A stretch of DNA of 64,000 bases from NCEH01 sp043195135 (GTDB taxonomy: Bacteria > Pseudomonadota > Alphaproteobacteria > Rhizobiales > Xanthobacteraceae), in NCBI RefSeq assembly GCF_043195135.1, contig NZ_JBAFWP010000006.1; one strand, 5' to 3'. Of this stretch, positions 44,304-53,586 are shown one piece after another. The notes under the pieces are model-generated. The model ran no database searches and was not told the origin of the DNA. It was given only the letters and a program-made list of their open reading frames with translations. Numbering within the stretch: position 1 is the first letter of the stretch; each line of letters opens with the position of its first letter. The translations under genes and the position numbers were made by a program.

Positions 44304-45811
44304 CACGAATACCTCTTTTCGACACCGTCTTCCGCGTACCAGTCGAACGGCGCATCGGAGAGGTTGACGATCACGTTCTGGATCTGGGTGTATTCCTGGT
44401 AGGCGATCAGGCCGTTCTCGCGCCCGATGCCGCTCATCTTGAACCCGCCCCAGGGGGAAGAGGGGTCGATGCGGTGGTGGTCGTTGATCCACACGATGCC
44501 GCTCTGCATGGCGTGGGCGACCCGGTGGGCGCGGGAGAGGTCGCGGGTCCAGATCGAGGTCGCGAGGCCGAAGATGGTGCCGTTGGCGAGCGCGATCGCC
44601 TCCGCCTCGGTCTCGAACGGCAGCACGCACACCACCGGCCCGAAGATCTCCTCCTGGGCGATGCGCATCTCATCGGTGACGTCGGTGAAGATGGTCGGCG
44701 TGAAGAAGAAGCCGGCCTCGAACGCCCCGCCCTCCGGCCGCTTGCCGCCGGCCGCGAGCGTCGCGCCCTCGGCGAGGCCGATGTTCACATAGCGCTCGGT
44801 CAGCGCCCGCTGCTTCTCGGAGACCAGGGGGCCCATCTGGGTGGCCGGGTCCTGGGGATCGCCGATGCGGATCGCATTGGCGCGCGCCACCAGCTTTTCC
44901 ACCACCGCGTCGTGGATCGAGCGGTGCACCACCAGCCGCGCACCCTGCACGCAGGTCTGGCCGGCGGCGATGAAGGAGGCGAACAGGGTGGCGGAGACCG
45001 CCCGGTCCACATCGGTATCGCCGAACACCACCACCGAGGCCTTGCCGCCCAGTTCGGCGGAAACCTTGGTGAGGTTCTGCGCGGCGAGCGCGGCCACCGC
45101 CTTGCCTGTTTCCGTGCCGCCGGTCAGGTCGATTTTCTTGATGCGGGGATGGGTGGTCAGGGCATAGCCGGCGGTGCCGCCGAAGCCCGGCACCACATTG
45201 TAGACGCCGTCCGGCACGCCGGCTTCCTTGAACACCTCGGCGAGCAGCAGCGGGGTGATGGGCGCCAGCTCGCTCGGCTTGACCACCATGGTGTTGCCGG
45301 CCGCCATGGAGGGCGCGACCTTCTTCACCAGGATCAGCAGCGGGTGGTTCCAGGGCGTGACATGCCCCACCACGCCGAGCGGCACGCGCCGGGTGTAGTT
45401 GAGATAGCTGCCGCCGAATGGGGGCACCGTATCCTCATGGGTGCGGGCGACGGCGCCGAAATAGCTGAACCATTCCGGCAGGCGCGCCAGCTGGGCGGTC
45501 ATCTCGCGCCGCGCGCGGCCGATCTGGTCCACCTCGATGCCGACGATCTCGGGCAGGCGCGCCTTCAGGATCGCCGCGGCGCGATGCATGATGTCGCCGC
45601 GCTCGGCCCCCGAGAGGCCGGACCAGACCGGAAACGCAGCTTCCGCCGCCTGGACGGCGCGCTCGATGTCGGCGGCATCGCCTTCCGCGACGCGCCCCAC
45701 GAGGGTTCCGTTCTTGGGGTTGCGCACGTCGAGCACACGGCCCGAGGCCGAGGGCACATAGGCGCCGTTGATGTAAAGGCCGAGCGGTTCCGCTCCACCG
45801 GGGGTGAACAT
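44303..45811 (-). CDS. Aldehyde dehydrogenase (NAD(P)+)
   Basis: A 502-residue ALDH with VGHVTPWNHPLLILVKKVAP, catalytic Glu in AELGGKASVVVFGD and nucleophile Cys in GQTCVQGARLVVHR. The start at 45811 (MFTPGGAEPLG) is the family N-terminus. It is encoded between the TPP enzyme and the amidohydrolase, so it most likely oxidises the aldehyde that the TPP enzyme makes from a 2-oxo acid. Confidence 0.9.
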   Translation of the reverse strand: MFTPGGAEPLGLYINGAYVPSASGRVLDVRNPKNGTLVGRVAEGDAADIERAVQAAEAAFPVWSGLSGAERGDIMHRAAAILKARLPEIVGIEVDQIGRARREMTAQLARLPEWFSYFGAVARTHEDTVPPFGGSYLNYTRRVPLGVVGHVTPWNHPLLILVKKVAPSMAAGNTMVVKPSELAPITPLLLAEVFKEAGVPDGVYNVVPGFGGTAGYALTTHPRIKKIDLTGGTETGKAVAALAAQNLTKVSAELGGKASVVVFGDTDVDRAVSATLFASFIAAGQTCVQGARLVVHRSIHDAVVEKLVARANAIRIGDPQDPATQMGPLVSEKQRALTERYVNIGLAEGATLAAGGKRPEGGAFEAGFFFTPTIFTDVTDEMRIAQEEIFGPVVCVLPFETEAEAIALANGTIFGLATSIWTRDLSRAHRVAHAMQSGIVWINDHHRIDPSSPWGGFKMSGIGRENGLIAYQEYTQIQNVIVNLSDAPFDWYAEDGVEKRYS

Positions 45812-45843
45812 GGCACTCTCCTCGATCTGGGAAGGCGACGGGC

Positions 45844-47547
45844 TCAGAGCGGCCGCCGCGAGGCTTCGGTCATGATGTTGAGCACGGCGCTGCGGCCCGA
45901 GCGGACGGCCGCGAGCGCTTCGAGCAGCGCCGGCTCCACATCCTCCATGCGGGTGACGCGCCGCCCGAAGGCGCCGCACGCCTCCGCCAGCGCCTCGAAC
46001 GCGGGCGATTGGGGCAGCAGGCTGCCCACGTGGCCGAACTGTTCCTGCGCGCCGTTCGGGAAATCCTGGCGCGAGGCGAGCACCACCGAATTATAGCTCT
46101 CGTTGTTCAGCACGATCACCAGCAGCGGCACGCCGTTCTGCCGCGCCGCCCAGAGGGCGGGGGTCGGCGCGCCGAACATGAAGGCGCCGTCGCCGACCAC
46201 GGTGACCACGAGCCGGGCGGGATCGCCGAGCTTCGCGCCCAGCGAGGCGCCGAGCGCCCAGCCGAGATAGGAGCCGCCATTGCGGTAATAGCTGCCCTCC
46301 TCGCCGGGCGTGAAGCCATAGGCGAAGGGATTGCCGGAGGTTACCGCCTCCTCGATCACCATCGCCTCGGGGGCGAGGCGCGCGAGGATCGCACCGACTT
46401 CCATGGGCGAGATGGCGCCGCCGGAAAGCGCCGCCGCGCGCCGCTGGTCGCGATCCGCCATCATCTTTTCATGGCGCGCCGCGATCTGCGCCTTGCGCGC
46501 CGCGATGCGAGGATCGTCCTTGTGCGTGCGGGCGACGGCGATGAGGGCATCGAGGGCGCGGCCCACGTTCACGCTGTGCACCGTGTCGCTCGGAAAGCCC
46601 CAGGTGGTCCAGCGCTGCTGGATCGGATCATTGCCGATGTGGATGATGTGGACGTCATCCTGCAAGGTGAGATCGGCGGGCACGAACGGCACGTCGTGGT
46701 CCACCACCACCATCAGGTCGGCGTCCACCACCTGCTGCTCCGGGTTGAAGCCGAGGTGCTGCGGGTGTTCCAGCGGGGCGTTAAAGCGCCCGCGATACTC
46801 GGTGATGCCGGCACCCGTGAGTTCCGCCAGCTCCACGAAGGCGCGGCGCAGCTCCGGCGTGCGGCCCACATAGGCGGTCACGAGCAGCGGATTGCGGGTG
46901 GCGATGAGGCGTTCGACGATCGCCTCCGCCTCGTCCAGCGACAGCGTGCCCTGGCGCACGGAGCGGATGCGCGCGGGGCCGATCAGCCCGCCGTCCTCCA
47001 CCTCGCTCATCAGCGTCTCGCGCGGGAACGCCATGTAGACCGGGCCCTGCGGCTCGGAATTGGCGATCTGGAACGCGCGATCCACCGCCGGGCCGATGGC
47101 GGCGGGCACGGAGATAGTCTGCGTCCACTTGGTGTAGTTGCGCACCAAGGCGTGCTGGTCCGGCACGTCCTGGTGCCAGTTGATGAATTTCGAGCGCCCG
47201 CCGGGCACCGAGGAATCCAGCGCCGACGGCGACATGCCGGCGCACAGCAGCACCGGGATCTGCGAGGCGCGGGCATCGTTGAGGGCGCCGGCCGCATTGG
47301 CGGTGCCGACATCCACATGCACCAGCGCCACCTGGGCGCGGCCGGTGGTGAGATAGGCGCCCTGCGCCGCCGCGCAGGCGATCACCTCGTGCGGGCAGGT
47401 GACGAGCCTGGGCAGCTTCACCTGCTGGTGGGTCAGGCTGGCATAGGCTTCCTGCAAGGCCGGCGTATCGGTGCCGGGATTGATGAAGATGGCGTCCACG
47501 TCATGGAGCGCGAGGCCCCGCAGAAACCATTCCGCGACTGTCGGCAT
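45844..47547 (-). CDS. Thiamine-diphosphate-dependent enzyme (acetolactate synthase/decarboxylase family)
   Basis: A 567-residue three-domain TPP enzyme. The N-terminal domain has FINPGTDTPALQEAY and the catalytic Glu region TCPHEVIACAAAQGAY. The C-terminal domain has the TPP/Mg motif starting VVGDGAFMFGAPTPALWAA and ending VLNNESYN. The family holds acetolactate synthases and 2-oxo acid decarboxylases such as benzoylformate decarboxylase. With an aldehyde dehydrogenase next, a decarboxylase is likelier. It has no regulatory subunit gene beside it, against a biosynthetic acetolactate synthase. Confidence 0.87.
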   Translation of the reverse strand: MPTVAEWFLRGLALHDVDAIFINPGTDTPALQEAYASLTHQQVKLPRLVTCPHEVIACAAAQGAYLTTGRAQVALVHVDVGTANAAGALNDARASQIPVLLCAGMSPSALDSSVPGGRSKFINWHQDVPDQHALVRNYTKWTQTISVPAAIGPAVDRAFQIANSEPQGPVYMAFPRETLMSEVEDGGLIGPARIRSVRQGTLSLDEAEAIVERLIATRNPLLVTAYVGRTPELRRAFVELAELTGAGITEYRGRFNAPLEHPQHLGFNPEQQVVDADLMVVVDHDVPFVPADLTLQDDVHIIHIGNDPIQQRWTTWGFPSDTVHSVNVGRALDALIAVARTHKDDPRIAARKAQIAARHEKMMADRDQRRAAALSGGAISPMEVGAILARLAPEAMVIEEAVTSGNPFAYGFTPGEEGSYYRNGGSYLGWALGASLGAKLGDPARLVVTVVGDGAFMFGAPTPALWAARQNGVPLLVIVLNNESYNSVVLASRQDFPNGAQEQFGHVGSLLPQSPAFEALAEACGAFGRRVTRMEDVEPALLEALAAVRSGRSAVLNIMTEASRRPL

Positions 47548-47565
47548 GTTCGGTCCTTTGAAAAG

Positions 47566-48273
47566 TCAGAGCGTCTCGGCGGGGTGCGGCGGGGCGGCAG
47601 ATGCGCTCGCGCGTTCGGCGGCCACCCGCTGCACCATGTCGGCGGTGTCGCGGAAATGCTCCGTCAGCACCCGTTGTGCCGCGCCCACGTCCCGGGCGCG
47701 GCAGGCCTCGTACAATGCCCAGTGCTGGCGCTGGGGTGTCTCGTAGCCTTCCGCGTCGACCCAGATGCGCACGTAGCGCTCCACGTTCCGGCGCAGCACG
47801 TCGATCTGTTCCACGAGGCGCGGCCAGCCGCTGGCGGCATTGATGATGGAATGGAAGCGCTGGTTCAGCTCGCGCCAGCGCGCGCGGTCCTGCGGGGCAT
47901 CCATGGTGGCCAGGATCTCGCCCATCTTGGCGATCTCCTGGTCGGTGAGGTTGGGGACGGACCGCGTGAGCGCCAGGCATTCGAGGGCGGTGCGCATGGC
48001 GAACAGCTCCGCCACCTCCTCGGCCCGCAGCTGCGACACCTCGGTGCCGCGGAACGGATAGCAGGTGACGAGACCCTCCACCTCCAGCACCTTCAGCGCC
48101 TCGCGGACCGGCATGCGGCTGCATCCGAGGTCGGCCGCGATGCGGTCCGGTTCCAGGCGCGCGCCGGGTCCCAGCCGCCCCTCGATGATGGCGGTGCGCA
48201 GCACGTGCAGCACCGCTTCCTTGCGGCTTGGAATGCTGCCCAGAAGCAGCTTTTCGCCGTCGGTCAGGCCCAT
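47566..48273 (-). CDS. GntR-family regulator (FCD domain)
   Basis: A 235-residue regulator with winged helix-turn-helix (PDRIAADLGCSRMPVREALK) and an FCD domain. It is embedded in the operon between the transporter and enzyme genes, so it is probably self-regulated. The near-perfect palindrome at 51022-51037 upstream of the first gene is its best candidate operator. Confidence 0.88.
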   Translation of the reverse strand: MGLTDGEKLLLGSIPSRKEAVLHVLRTAIIEGRLGPGARLEPDRIAADLGCSRMPVREALKVLEVEGLVTCYPFRGTEVSQLRAEEVAELFAMRTALECLALTRSVPNLTDQEIAKMGEILATMDAPQDRARWRELNQRFHSIINAASGWPRLVEQIDVLRRNVERYVRIWVDAEGYETPQRQHWALYEACRARDVGAAQRVLTEHFRDTADMVQRVAAERASASAAPPHPAETL

Positions 48274-48303
48274 GGTGGTCGTCCTCGCTCGGGATTCATC
48301 CGC

Positions 48304-49284
48304 TCACTTCGCGTCGGGCGGGCGGTACCCTTGCTGGAGCGAGAAATCCACCGCCGCCTTGAGATCCACCGGCGCGCGCAGCACCTTCCACTTGAGCAGG
48401 TCGTCCTCGGTGAGCTTGAGGAAATCCTCGGGGATCGTGCGCTGGTCCCAGCCCGCCTTGGTGTAGCCGAGCATGGCCTCGTCCACGCTGGTCTTGGCCC
48501 GGCGGGCGAGCACTTCGGCGGCGCGCTTGGGATCGCTCTGGATGATGTCGAGCGCGGCGAGATGCGCCCATACCACCTTGCGCGCTTCTTCCGGGTGCGC
48601 CTTGATGAAGTCTTCGTTCAGCACCAGGGCGTTGCGGTAGATCTGGCCGTTGGCGAACACCTCGCGCCAGTCCCACAGAAGCTTCGCCTGGCCCTTCTCG
48701 ATCATCTGCGAGGCATAGGGCTCGTAGACGTAATAGGCGTCGATGTCCTTGCGCTCGAGGGCGATGCCGGCCTCGGGCGGGGGCACCTGGATGAATTTCA
48801 CGCCCTTGGGGTCGATGCCGTGGCTCGGCAGAATGTGCTCGGCGGCCAGCAGGTGCATGGTGTCGAGCTGGCGCACGATGCCGAAATTCTTGATGTCCTT
48901 GTCGGAGGCGAGGTCCTTGCGGGCCACCACGGTCGCCGAGCCGTAGCTGGAGGCGCCGGCGATGATGATCGGCAGCCCCCGTGCGCGATAGGTGAGGGCG
49001 GTGGCGATCTGGGTATAGGCCGCGTCCCATTCCCCGGTCTGGAGCACCTGGCTCACGCGCTGGGAGGAGCCGCTGTCGAAGATCGGGTCGAGGCCATAGG
49101 CTTTCCAGATGCCCAATTCCTCGTCGAGGAAGGGCATCAGGTGATCCCAGCCGGGATAGCCGGCGAAGATGCGCGGGCGATAGGGCTCGGCGCTCGCCTG
49201 CGCCACGCCGAACAGGGTTGCGGCGCATAGCGAGAGGGCAGCGATCAACCGCCCGGGTCGGAACGAAAATCCGTGCCTTGTCAT
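48304..49284 (-). CDS. NitT/TauT-type ABC substrate-binding protein
   Basis: A 326-residue periplasmic protein (SsuA/TauA-like). A signal peptide of about 32 residues (FRPGRLIAALSLCAATLFGV, ending ASA) is followed by EPYRPRIFAGYPGWDHLMPF. The start is ATG at 49284. It is not especially similar to the two guanidine-type binding proteins in the window, so it serves another ligand, probably an acid that feeds the TPP enzyme and aldehyde dehydrogenase. Confidence 0.88.
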   Translation of the reverse strand: MTRHGFSFRPGRLIAALSLCAATLFGVAQASAEPYRPRIFAGYPGWDHLMPFLDEELGIWKAYGLDPIFDSGSSQRVSQVLQTGEWDAAYTQIATALTYRARGLPIIIAGASSYGSATVVARKDLASDKDIKNFGIVRQLDTMHLLAAEHILPSHGIDPKGVKFIQVPPPEAGIALERKDIDAYYVYEPYASQMIEKGQAKLLWDWREVFANGQIYRNALVLNEDFIKAHPEEARKVVWAHLAALDIIQSDPKRAAEVLARRAKTSVDEAMLGYTKAGWDQRTIPEDFLKLTEDDLLKWKVLRAPVDLKAAVDFSLQQGYRPPDAK

Positions 49285-49319
49285 GTCGGCTTTTCCTGTT
49301 CTGCTCTGGAAGGGAGGGG

Positions 49320-50171
49320 TCAGTCGGTGCGCTGCATGCCCCAGCGGCCGATGGTGCGGCGCTCGAGCCAGTCGAAGAACACGGTCTCCACCAGCAGGCC
49401 CACGATGCCGATGATGAGCATGCCGCCGATCACGAGGTCCGGGCGCAGCTGCCAGCGGGCATTGTCGATCATGAAGCCGAGCCCGTCGGTGGCGGCGAGG
49501 ATCTCGGCGGAGATGATCACGCGCCAGCCGGTGCCGTAGCCGAGCCGCAGGCCGGTGAGGATGAACGGCATGGCGGCCGGGATCACCACCCGCACGAAGG
49601 CGCGCAGCGGCCGGGTGCCGAACACCTTCACCACGCGGATATATTGCTCGTCGATGGCGGCGACGCCCGCCGCGGTGTTCACCAGGATCGGGAACACGGC
49701 GGTGATGAAGATGGCGAAGATGATCGACTTGAAGCCGAGGCCGAACCACAGGATGGCGAGCGGCACCCAGGCGACGCCGGGGATGGGATAGATGATGCGG
49801 ATCGTGGTCTGCAACGCGCTCTGCGTCCAGCGGGACCAGCCGACCACGAGGCCGAGCGGCAGGCCCACGATCACCGAGGCCACATAGCCGACCACCTGGC
49901 GCTCCAGGGAGCGCGTCACATTGTGGATCAGGTCGCCGTCGTCGAACGCTTCGCGCACCGCCTGCGCCACTTCCGCCGGGGTCGGAAGGAGATGGCGCGG
50001 ATAGATGCCGCTGGTGGCCGCGAGGTGCCAGAGCAGGATCACGCCGACCAGGAACAGATATCCCACGGCCGCATGGGCAAAGCGCGTGGCGCGCGGGCCG
50101 CGCAGGCGGTCGATCAGGGGCCGGGTGCCACGTTCCGTGACGGCGGCGGGGGTCGCATCAATTGGCGACAT
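49320..50171 (-). CDS. NitT/TauT-type ABC permease
   Basis: A 283-residue permease with six or so hydrophobic segments and the coupling loop around RVVKVFGTRPLRAFVRVVIP. Its start overlaps the end of the ATPase gene by 14 bases. Works with the binding protein at 48304-49284. Confidence 0.9.
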   Translation of the reverse strand: MSPIDATPAAVTERGTRPLIDRLRGPRATRFAHAAVGYLFLVGVILLWHLAATSGIYPRHLLPTPAEVAQAVREAFDDGDLIHNVTRSLERQVVGYVASVIVGLPLGLVVGWSRWTQSALQTTIRIIYPIPGVAWVPLAILWFGLGFKSIIFAIFITAVFPILVNTAAGVAAIDEQYIRVVKVFGTRPLRAFVRVVIPAAMPFILTGLRLGYGTGWRVIISAEILAATDGLGFMIDNARWQLRPDLVIGGMLIIGIVGLLVETVFFDWLERRTIGRWGMQRTD

Positions 50172-51006
50172 GGCTTGCTCCTTCCTGCGCCGGAGCCGGC
50201 ACGCCGGCGCCGAGAATGTCCGCGAGGCCGCGATAGGTCTTGTGATGGCCGAGGCCCATCTCCTCGCCGAGCGAGGCGCGCACCTGATTGACGCGTTCCA
50301 GATAGGCCGGCGAGGTCACGTCGCGCGGCCGGGGAAGGTCGTTCTCGACCACCAGCTTCATGCGGCCGGGTCGCGAGGTCATGACGACGATGCGGTCGGC
50401 GAGCTGGACCGCCTCGTCGATATTGTGGGTGACGAACAGCACCGTCTTGTTGAGCGCCTCCCAGATCGAGAGCAGTTCGTCCTGAAGCTGGGCGCGGGTG
50501 AAGGCGTCGAGCGCGGCGAACGGCTCGTCCATCAGCAGCACCTTGGGATTGACGGCGAGCGCGCGGGCGATGGAGACGCGCTGGCGCATGCCGCCGGAAA
50601 GCTGCTTGGGATGGGCGTCGGCGAATTTGTCCAGCCCCATGACAGCGAGGATCGCCCGCGCCCGCTCCAGCCGCGGCGTCTTCTGCCAGCCCTGGGATTC
50701 CAGCCCGAAGGCGACGTTCTCGGCCACCGTCAGCCAGGGAAACAGCGCATAGTCCTGGAACACATAGGCGCGGTCGGGCCCGGGGCCGGTGACCTTGCGC
50801 TCGTCCACCCGCACCTCGCCGCCGGACTGTTTGAGCAGGCCGGCGACAATGTTCAGCGCGGTGGTCTTGCCGCAGCCGGACGGGCCGAGCAGGCAGATGA
50901 ACTCCCCTGTCGCAATGTCCAGGCTGAAGTCCTGGAGGGCCACCACCTGGTTTCCGCCGGGGGTGGAATAGGTCTTTCGCAGATTGCGGATTTCGACGCG
51001 GGACAT
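50158..51006 (-). CDS. NitT/TauT-type ABC ATPase
   Basis: A 282-residue ATPase with Walker A GPSGCGKTT (41-49), Q-loop YVFQDYALFPW, signature LSGGMRQRVSIARA, Walker B VLLMDEPFAALDAF and LFVTHNIDEAV. It is the first gene of the seven-gene operon that runs down to 43311. Confidence 0.92.
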   Translation of the reverse strand: MSRVEIRNLRKTYSTPGGNQVVALQDFSLDIATGEFICLLGPSGCGKTTALNIVAGLLKQSGGEVRVDERKVTGPGPDRAYVFQDYALFPWLTVAENVAFGLESQGWQKTPRLERARAILAVMGLDKFADAHPKQLSGGMRQRVSIARALAVNPKVLLMDEPFAALDAFTRAQLQDELLSIWEALNKTVLFVTHNIDEAVQLADRIVVMTSRPGRMKLVVENDLPRPRDVTSPAYLERVNQVRASLGEEMGLGHHKTYRGLADILGAGVPAPAQEGASHVAN

Positions 51007-51021
51007 GTCATCCTCAGCGAT

Positions 51022-51037
51022 ATATCGGATCAGATAT
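51022..51037. promoter_or_regulatory. GntR operator candidate upstream of the seven-gene operon
   Basis: ATATCGGATCAGATAT is palindromic at 14 of 16 positions (ATATC-N-GATC-N-GATAT). It lies 16 bases upstream of the ATPase start codon, so bound protein would block transcription or early elongation. A second inverted repeat, GTCCG-N7-CGGAC, is at 51040-51056. Confidence 0.5.
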
Positions 51038-51179
51038 TTGTCCGCATCAGACGGACTGGCGCCGTATTGGTCAAGCCCAAATTTTACGCAAGTCCTTGAT
51101 TAAAAAGTAGATTTCGCCAACTTGCAGACGCGCCGAAGCGCGCCGCCTCCGGTTTGGAGGGACGGTCTCCCGGCGCGGA

Positions 51180-51201
51180 CGGCGGGGAAGCTTCCCCGCC
51201 G
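51180..51201 (-). terminator. Long perfect palindrome after the amidase gene
   Basis: A perfect 22-bp G/C-rich palindrome centred on AAGCTT, with core GGCGGGGAAGCTTCCCCGCC at 51181-51200. It lies 38 bases past the last stop codon of the eleven-gene operon. It probably acts as a terminator or 3' end stabiliser; there is no T-run. Confidence 0.5.
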
Positions 51202-51239
51202 CATGTGTCGGCGGTCGTGCCGCCGGTGTCGGCCCTACT

Positions 51240-52655
51240 TCACTGAAGCGCGCCGCAATCCGGCGGGATGCGCGTGTGAAAATCGGTCCTTTGCTGATAG
51301 GCGTCGGCCGCGCGCAGCAGCAGGTCTTCGCCATAGGGGCGGCCGACCAGCTGGAACGAGGCGGGCAGGCCGTTTTGCGTGAAGCCGCACGGCACCGCCA
51401 CCGCCGGCAGGCCGAGATAATTGATGCCGCGCGTGCAATGGGTGAGCTTGCCGAGCACGGTGGCGAAATCCGCCTGGGTGGTCTCCGCGATCGTCGGCAC
51501 GGGAATGGCGAAGGTCGGGATATGCACCATGTCCGCCTCGCCCATGGCGGCGGCAAGCCATTCGCGGGCGATGGTGGCGCGCATCATCAGCGCCTCGGCG
51601 TAACGGGTCGCGGGGTAGGAGAGGCCGGGCATCAGGCGCGCGCGCACCTGGGCGCCGATGTCCTGCGGCCGCTCCACCAGCGCCTTGCGATGCAGGCTCG
51701 CGCCTTCCACCGCCATCACCAGCATGATGAGGGCATTGACCAGCGCCATGTCCGGCACCGCGGTTTCGATCACGCGCGCGCCGGCGTCCGTCATCACCCG
51801 CAGGCTCTCGTCCAGCAGCGCGTTGATCTCGGGCGTCGCGGCTTCGCGATAATAGGCCCGCGGCACCGCGATGGTGCGGCCGGCGAGATCGCCCGTCAGC
51901 GCAGCCTCGTAATCGCGCACAGGCGCGTTCACGCTGGAGGCGTCGCGGGCATCCGGCCCGCCGATCACGGAGAGCAGGCGCGCCGCGTCCCGCGCGCTGG
52001 TGGCGAGCGGCCCGAGCGTGTCCAGCGAGGGCGCGAGCGGCATGGCGCCATACAAAGGCACGAGGCCATGCGTTGGCTTGACGCCGGTGATGCCGCACAT
52101 GCCGGCGGGATGGCGGATGGAGCCCGCCGTATCCGAGCCGAGCGCCGCCGGCACCAGCCGCGCCGCCACCGCCGCGCCCGAGCCGGAGGACGAGCCGCCC
52201 GGGCCATAGGCGGTGTTCCAGGGGTTAAGACCGTGGCCATATTGGGCGTTGAAGCCGGTGGGCGACAGCGCGAGTTCGGCGAGGTGCAGCGTGCCGAGAT
52301 CCAGCGCGCCGGCCGCGTCCAGCCGCTCCAAAGCGGTGGAGGTGATGTCCGGCACGAAATCCTTGCGGATCAGCGACCCGCCCGTGCACACGCGCCCGGC
52401 GCGATAATAGAGATCCTTATGGGCGAGCGGCACGCCGGCGAGCGGGCCGAGCGTCTCGCCCCGTGCCCGCGCCTGATCCACCGCCCGCGCCGCTTCCAGC
52501 GCGCTGTCGCGGGTGAGGAGCATGATGGCGTTGAAGCGCGGACCCAGGCGCTCCAGCCGGTCGAGGGCGAGGGTGGCCACCTGCTCGGCGGAAGCCTCGC
52601 CCTTGGCGATGGCGTCGGCGGTCGCGACGACGCCCCATTCGTGCATGGCGCTCAT
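51240..52655 (-). CDS. Amidase (amidase-signature family, AtzE-like)
   Basis: A 471-residue amidase with the Ser-Ser-Lys triad: Lys80 (VPLAHKDLYY), cis-Ser around 155-156 (GPGGSSSGSG) and nucleophile Ser179 (SDTAGSIRHPAG). The start ATG at 52655 overlaps the stop of the small DUF4089 gene by 4 bases. Pairing of such an amidase with a coupled DUF4089 protein is as in AtzE/AtzG, the 1-carboxybiuret hydrolase of cyanuric acid breakdown. Cyanuric acid hydrolase and biuret genes are not seen, so a different linear amide is likely. Cytoplasmic. Confidence 0.88.
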   Translation of the reverse strand: MSAMHEWGVVATADAIAKGEASAEQVATLALDRLERLGPRFNAIMLLTRDSALEAARAVDQARARGETLGPLAGVPLAHKDLYYRAGRVCTGGSLIRKDFVPDITSTALERLDAAGALDLGTLHLAELALSPTGFNAQYGHGLNPWNTAYGPGGSSSGSGAAVAARLVPAALGSDTAGSIRHPAGMCGITGVKPTHGLVPLYGAMPLAPSLDTLGPLATSARDAARLLSVIGGPDARDASSVNAPVRDYEAALTGDLAGRTIAVPRAYYREAATPEINALLDESLRVMTDAGARVIETAVPDMALVNALIMLVMAVEGASLHRKALVERPQDIGAQVRARLMPGLSYPATRYAEALMMRATIAREWLAAAMGEADMVHIPTFAIPVPTIAETTQADFATVLGKLTHCTRGINYLGLPAVAVPCGFTQNGLPASFQLVGRPYGEDLLLRAADAYQQRTDFHTRIPPDCGALQ

Positions 52656-52870
52656 GGCTTGGCCTTTGTCTCGGGGGCCGGCGCGGTGAAGCTGGCGAAA
52701 AAGCTCGCGAGGCTCCAGGGCGCATCGGCGAGGGTGATCCGCTCGCGCGCGCCGGCTTCGATGGTCGCGTTGATTCCCAGCGCCACGTCGCGCGCCGCCG
52801 CCGCCTGCGCGGGATCGAGGGTGACGCCGTTGAGCGCGCGCATGCGACTCGTCCAATCATCTTCGGTCAT
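52652..52870 (-). CDS. Small amidase subunit, AtzG-like (DUF4089)
   Basis: A 72-residue protein (MTEDDWTSRMRALNGVTLDP at the start; helical, ending APETKAKP) of the size and pattern of AtzG, which is needed for a stable AtzE amidase. The stop overlaps the amidase start (ATGA). Easily missed because of its size. Confidence 0.78.
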   Translation of the reverse strand: MTEDDWTSRMRALNGVTLDPAQAAAARDVALGINATIEAGARERITLADAPWSLASFFASFTAPAPETKAKP

Positions 52871-52881
52871 GGTGAGGCCTT

Positions 52882-53586
52882 TCAGTGCACGCCGAGGAAG
52901 CGGGTGAGAGTTTCGGGCTGGCGGGCGATCTCGGCGGCGGGCGCCTCATGTACCACGCGTCCGGTTTCCAGGATGTAGACCCGGTCGGCCACCGCCAGGG
53001 CGCTGTAGAGGTTCTGCTCCACCAGCAGGATGGAGAGCCCGGCGCGCTTCAATTCGCCGATGATGCCTTCGAGATGCTGAACCATCACCGGCGCGAGGCC
53101 CTCGGAGGGCTCGTCCATCAGGATCAGCTCGGGGTCGATCATCAGCGCGCGGGCGACCGCGAGCATCTGCCGCTCGCCGCCCGAGAGCTGGTTGCCGCGA
53201 TTGTGGCGGCGCTCGGCGAGGCGGGGGAAGAATTCGAACGCCTTGGCCACCGTCCAGCCATGGGTGGCGCTGGCGGGCTTGAGCACGGTGAGGTGCTCGG
53301 TGACGGTGAGCGAGGGAAACAGCCGCCGCCCCTGGGGCACCAAAGCGATGCCGCTGCGGGCGATGAGATGCGGCGCGACGCCGAGCAGGCTCTTGCCCTT
53401 CCAGCGCACCGCGCCCTGCCGCACATTGGGAGGCGAGAGCCCCATGATGGAGCGGATGAGCGTGGTCTTGCCCATGCCGTTGCGGCCGAGCAGGGCGACC
53501 ACTTCGCTTTTGCCCACATTCAGGCGGGCGCCGTGCAGCACATGGGCGTCGCCGTAATAGGAATGGATGTCCGCGACCTCAAGCAT
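52882..53586 (-). CDS. livF: Liv-type ABC transporter ATPase LivF
   Basis: A 234-residue ATPase with Walker A GRNGMGKTT, signature LSGGERQMLAVARA, Walker B LILMDEPSEGLAP and LSILLVEQNLYSAL. It overlaps livG by 8 bases. Part of the second Liv system of the window. Confidence 0.9.
   Translation of the reverse strand: MLEVADIHSYYGDAHVLHGARLNVGKSEVVALLGRNGMGKTTLIRSIMGLSPPNVRQGAVRWKGKSLLGVAPHLIARSGIALVPQGRRLFPSLTVTEHLTVLKPASATHGWTVAKAFEFFPRLAERRHNRGNQLSGGERQMLAVARALMIDPELILMDEPSEGLAPVMVQHLEGIIGELKRAGLSILLVEQNLYSALAVADRVYILETGRVVHEAPAAEIARQPETLTRFLGVH

Noticed and set aside
45844..47547. Biosynthetic acetolactate synthase
   Set aside because: There is no small regulatory subunit gene, and the neighbours are an aldehyde dehydrogenase, an amidohydrolase and an importer, which point to a catabolic TPP enzyme.
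51240..52870. Cyanuric acid/biuret (atz) operon
   Set aside because: Only AtzE- and AtzG-like genes are here; no cyanuric acid hydrolase, biuret hydrolase or AtzF follows.
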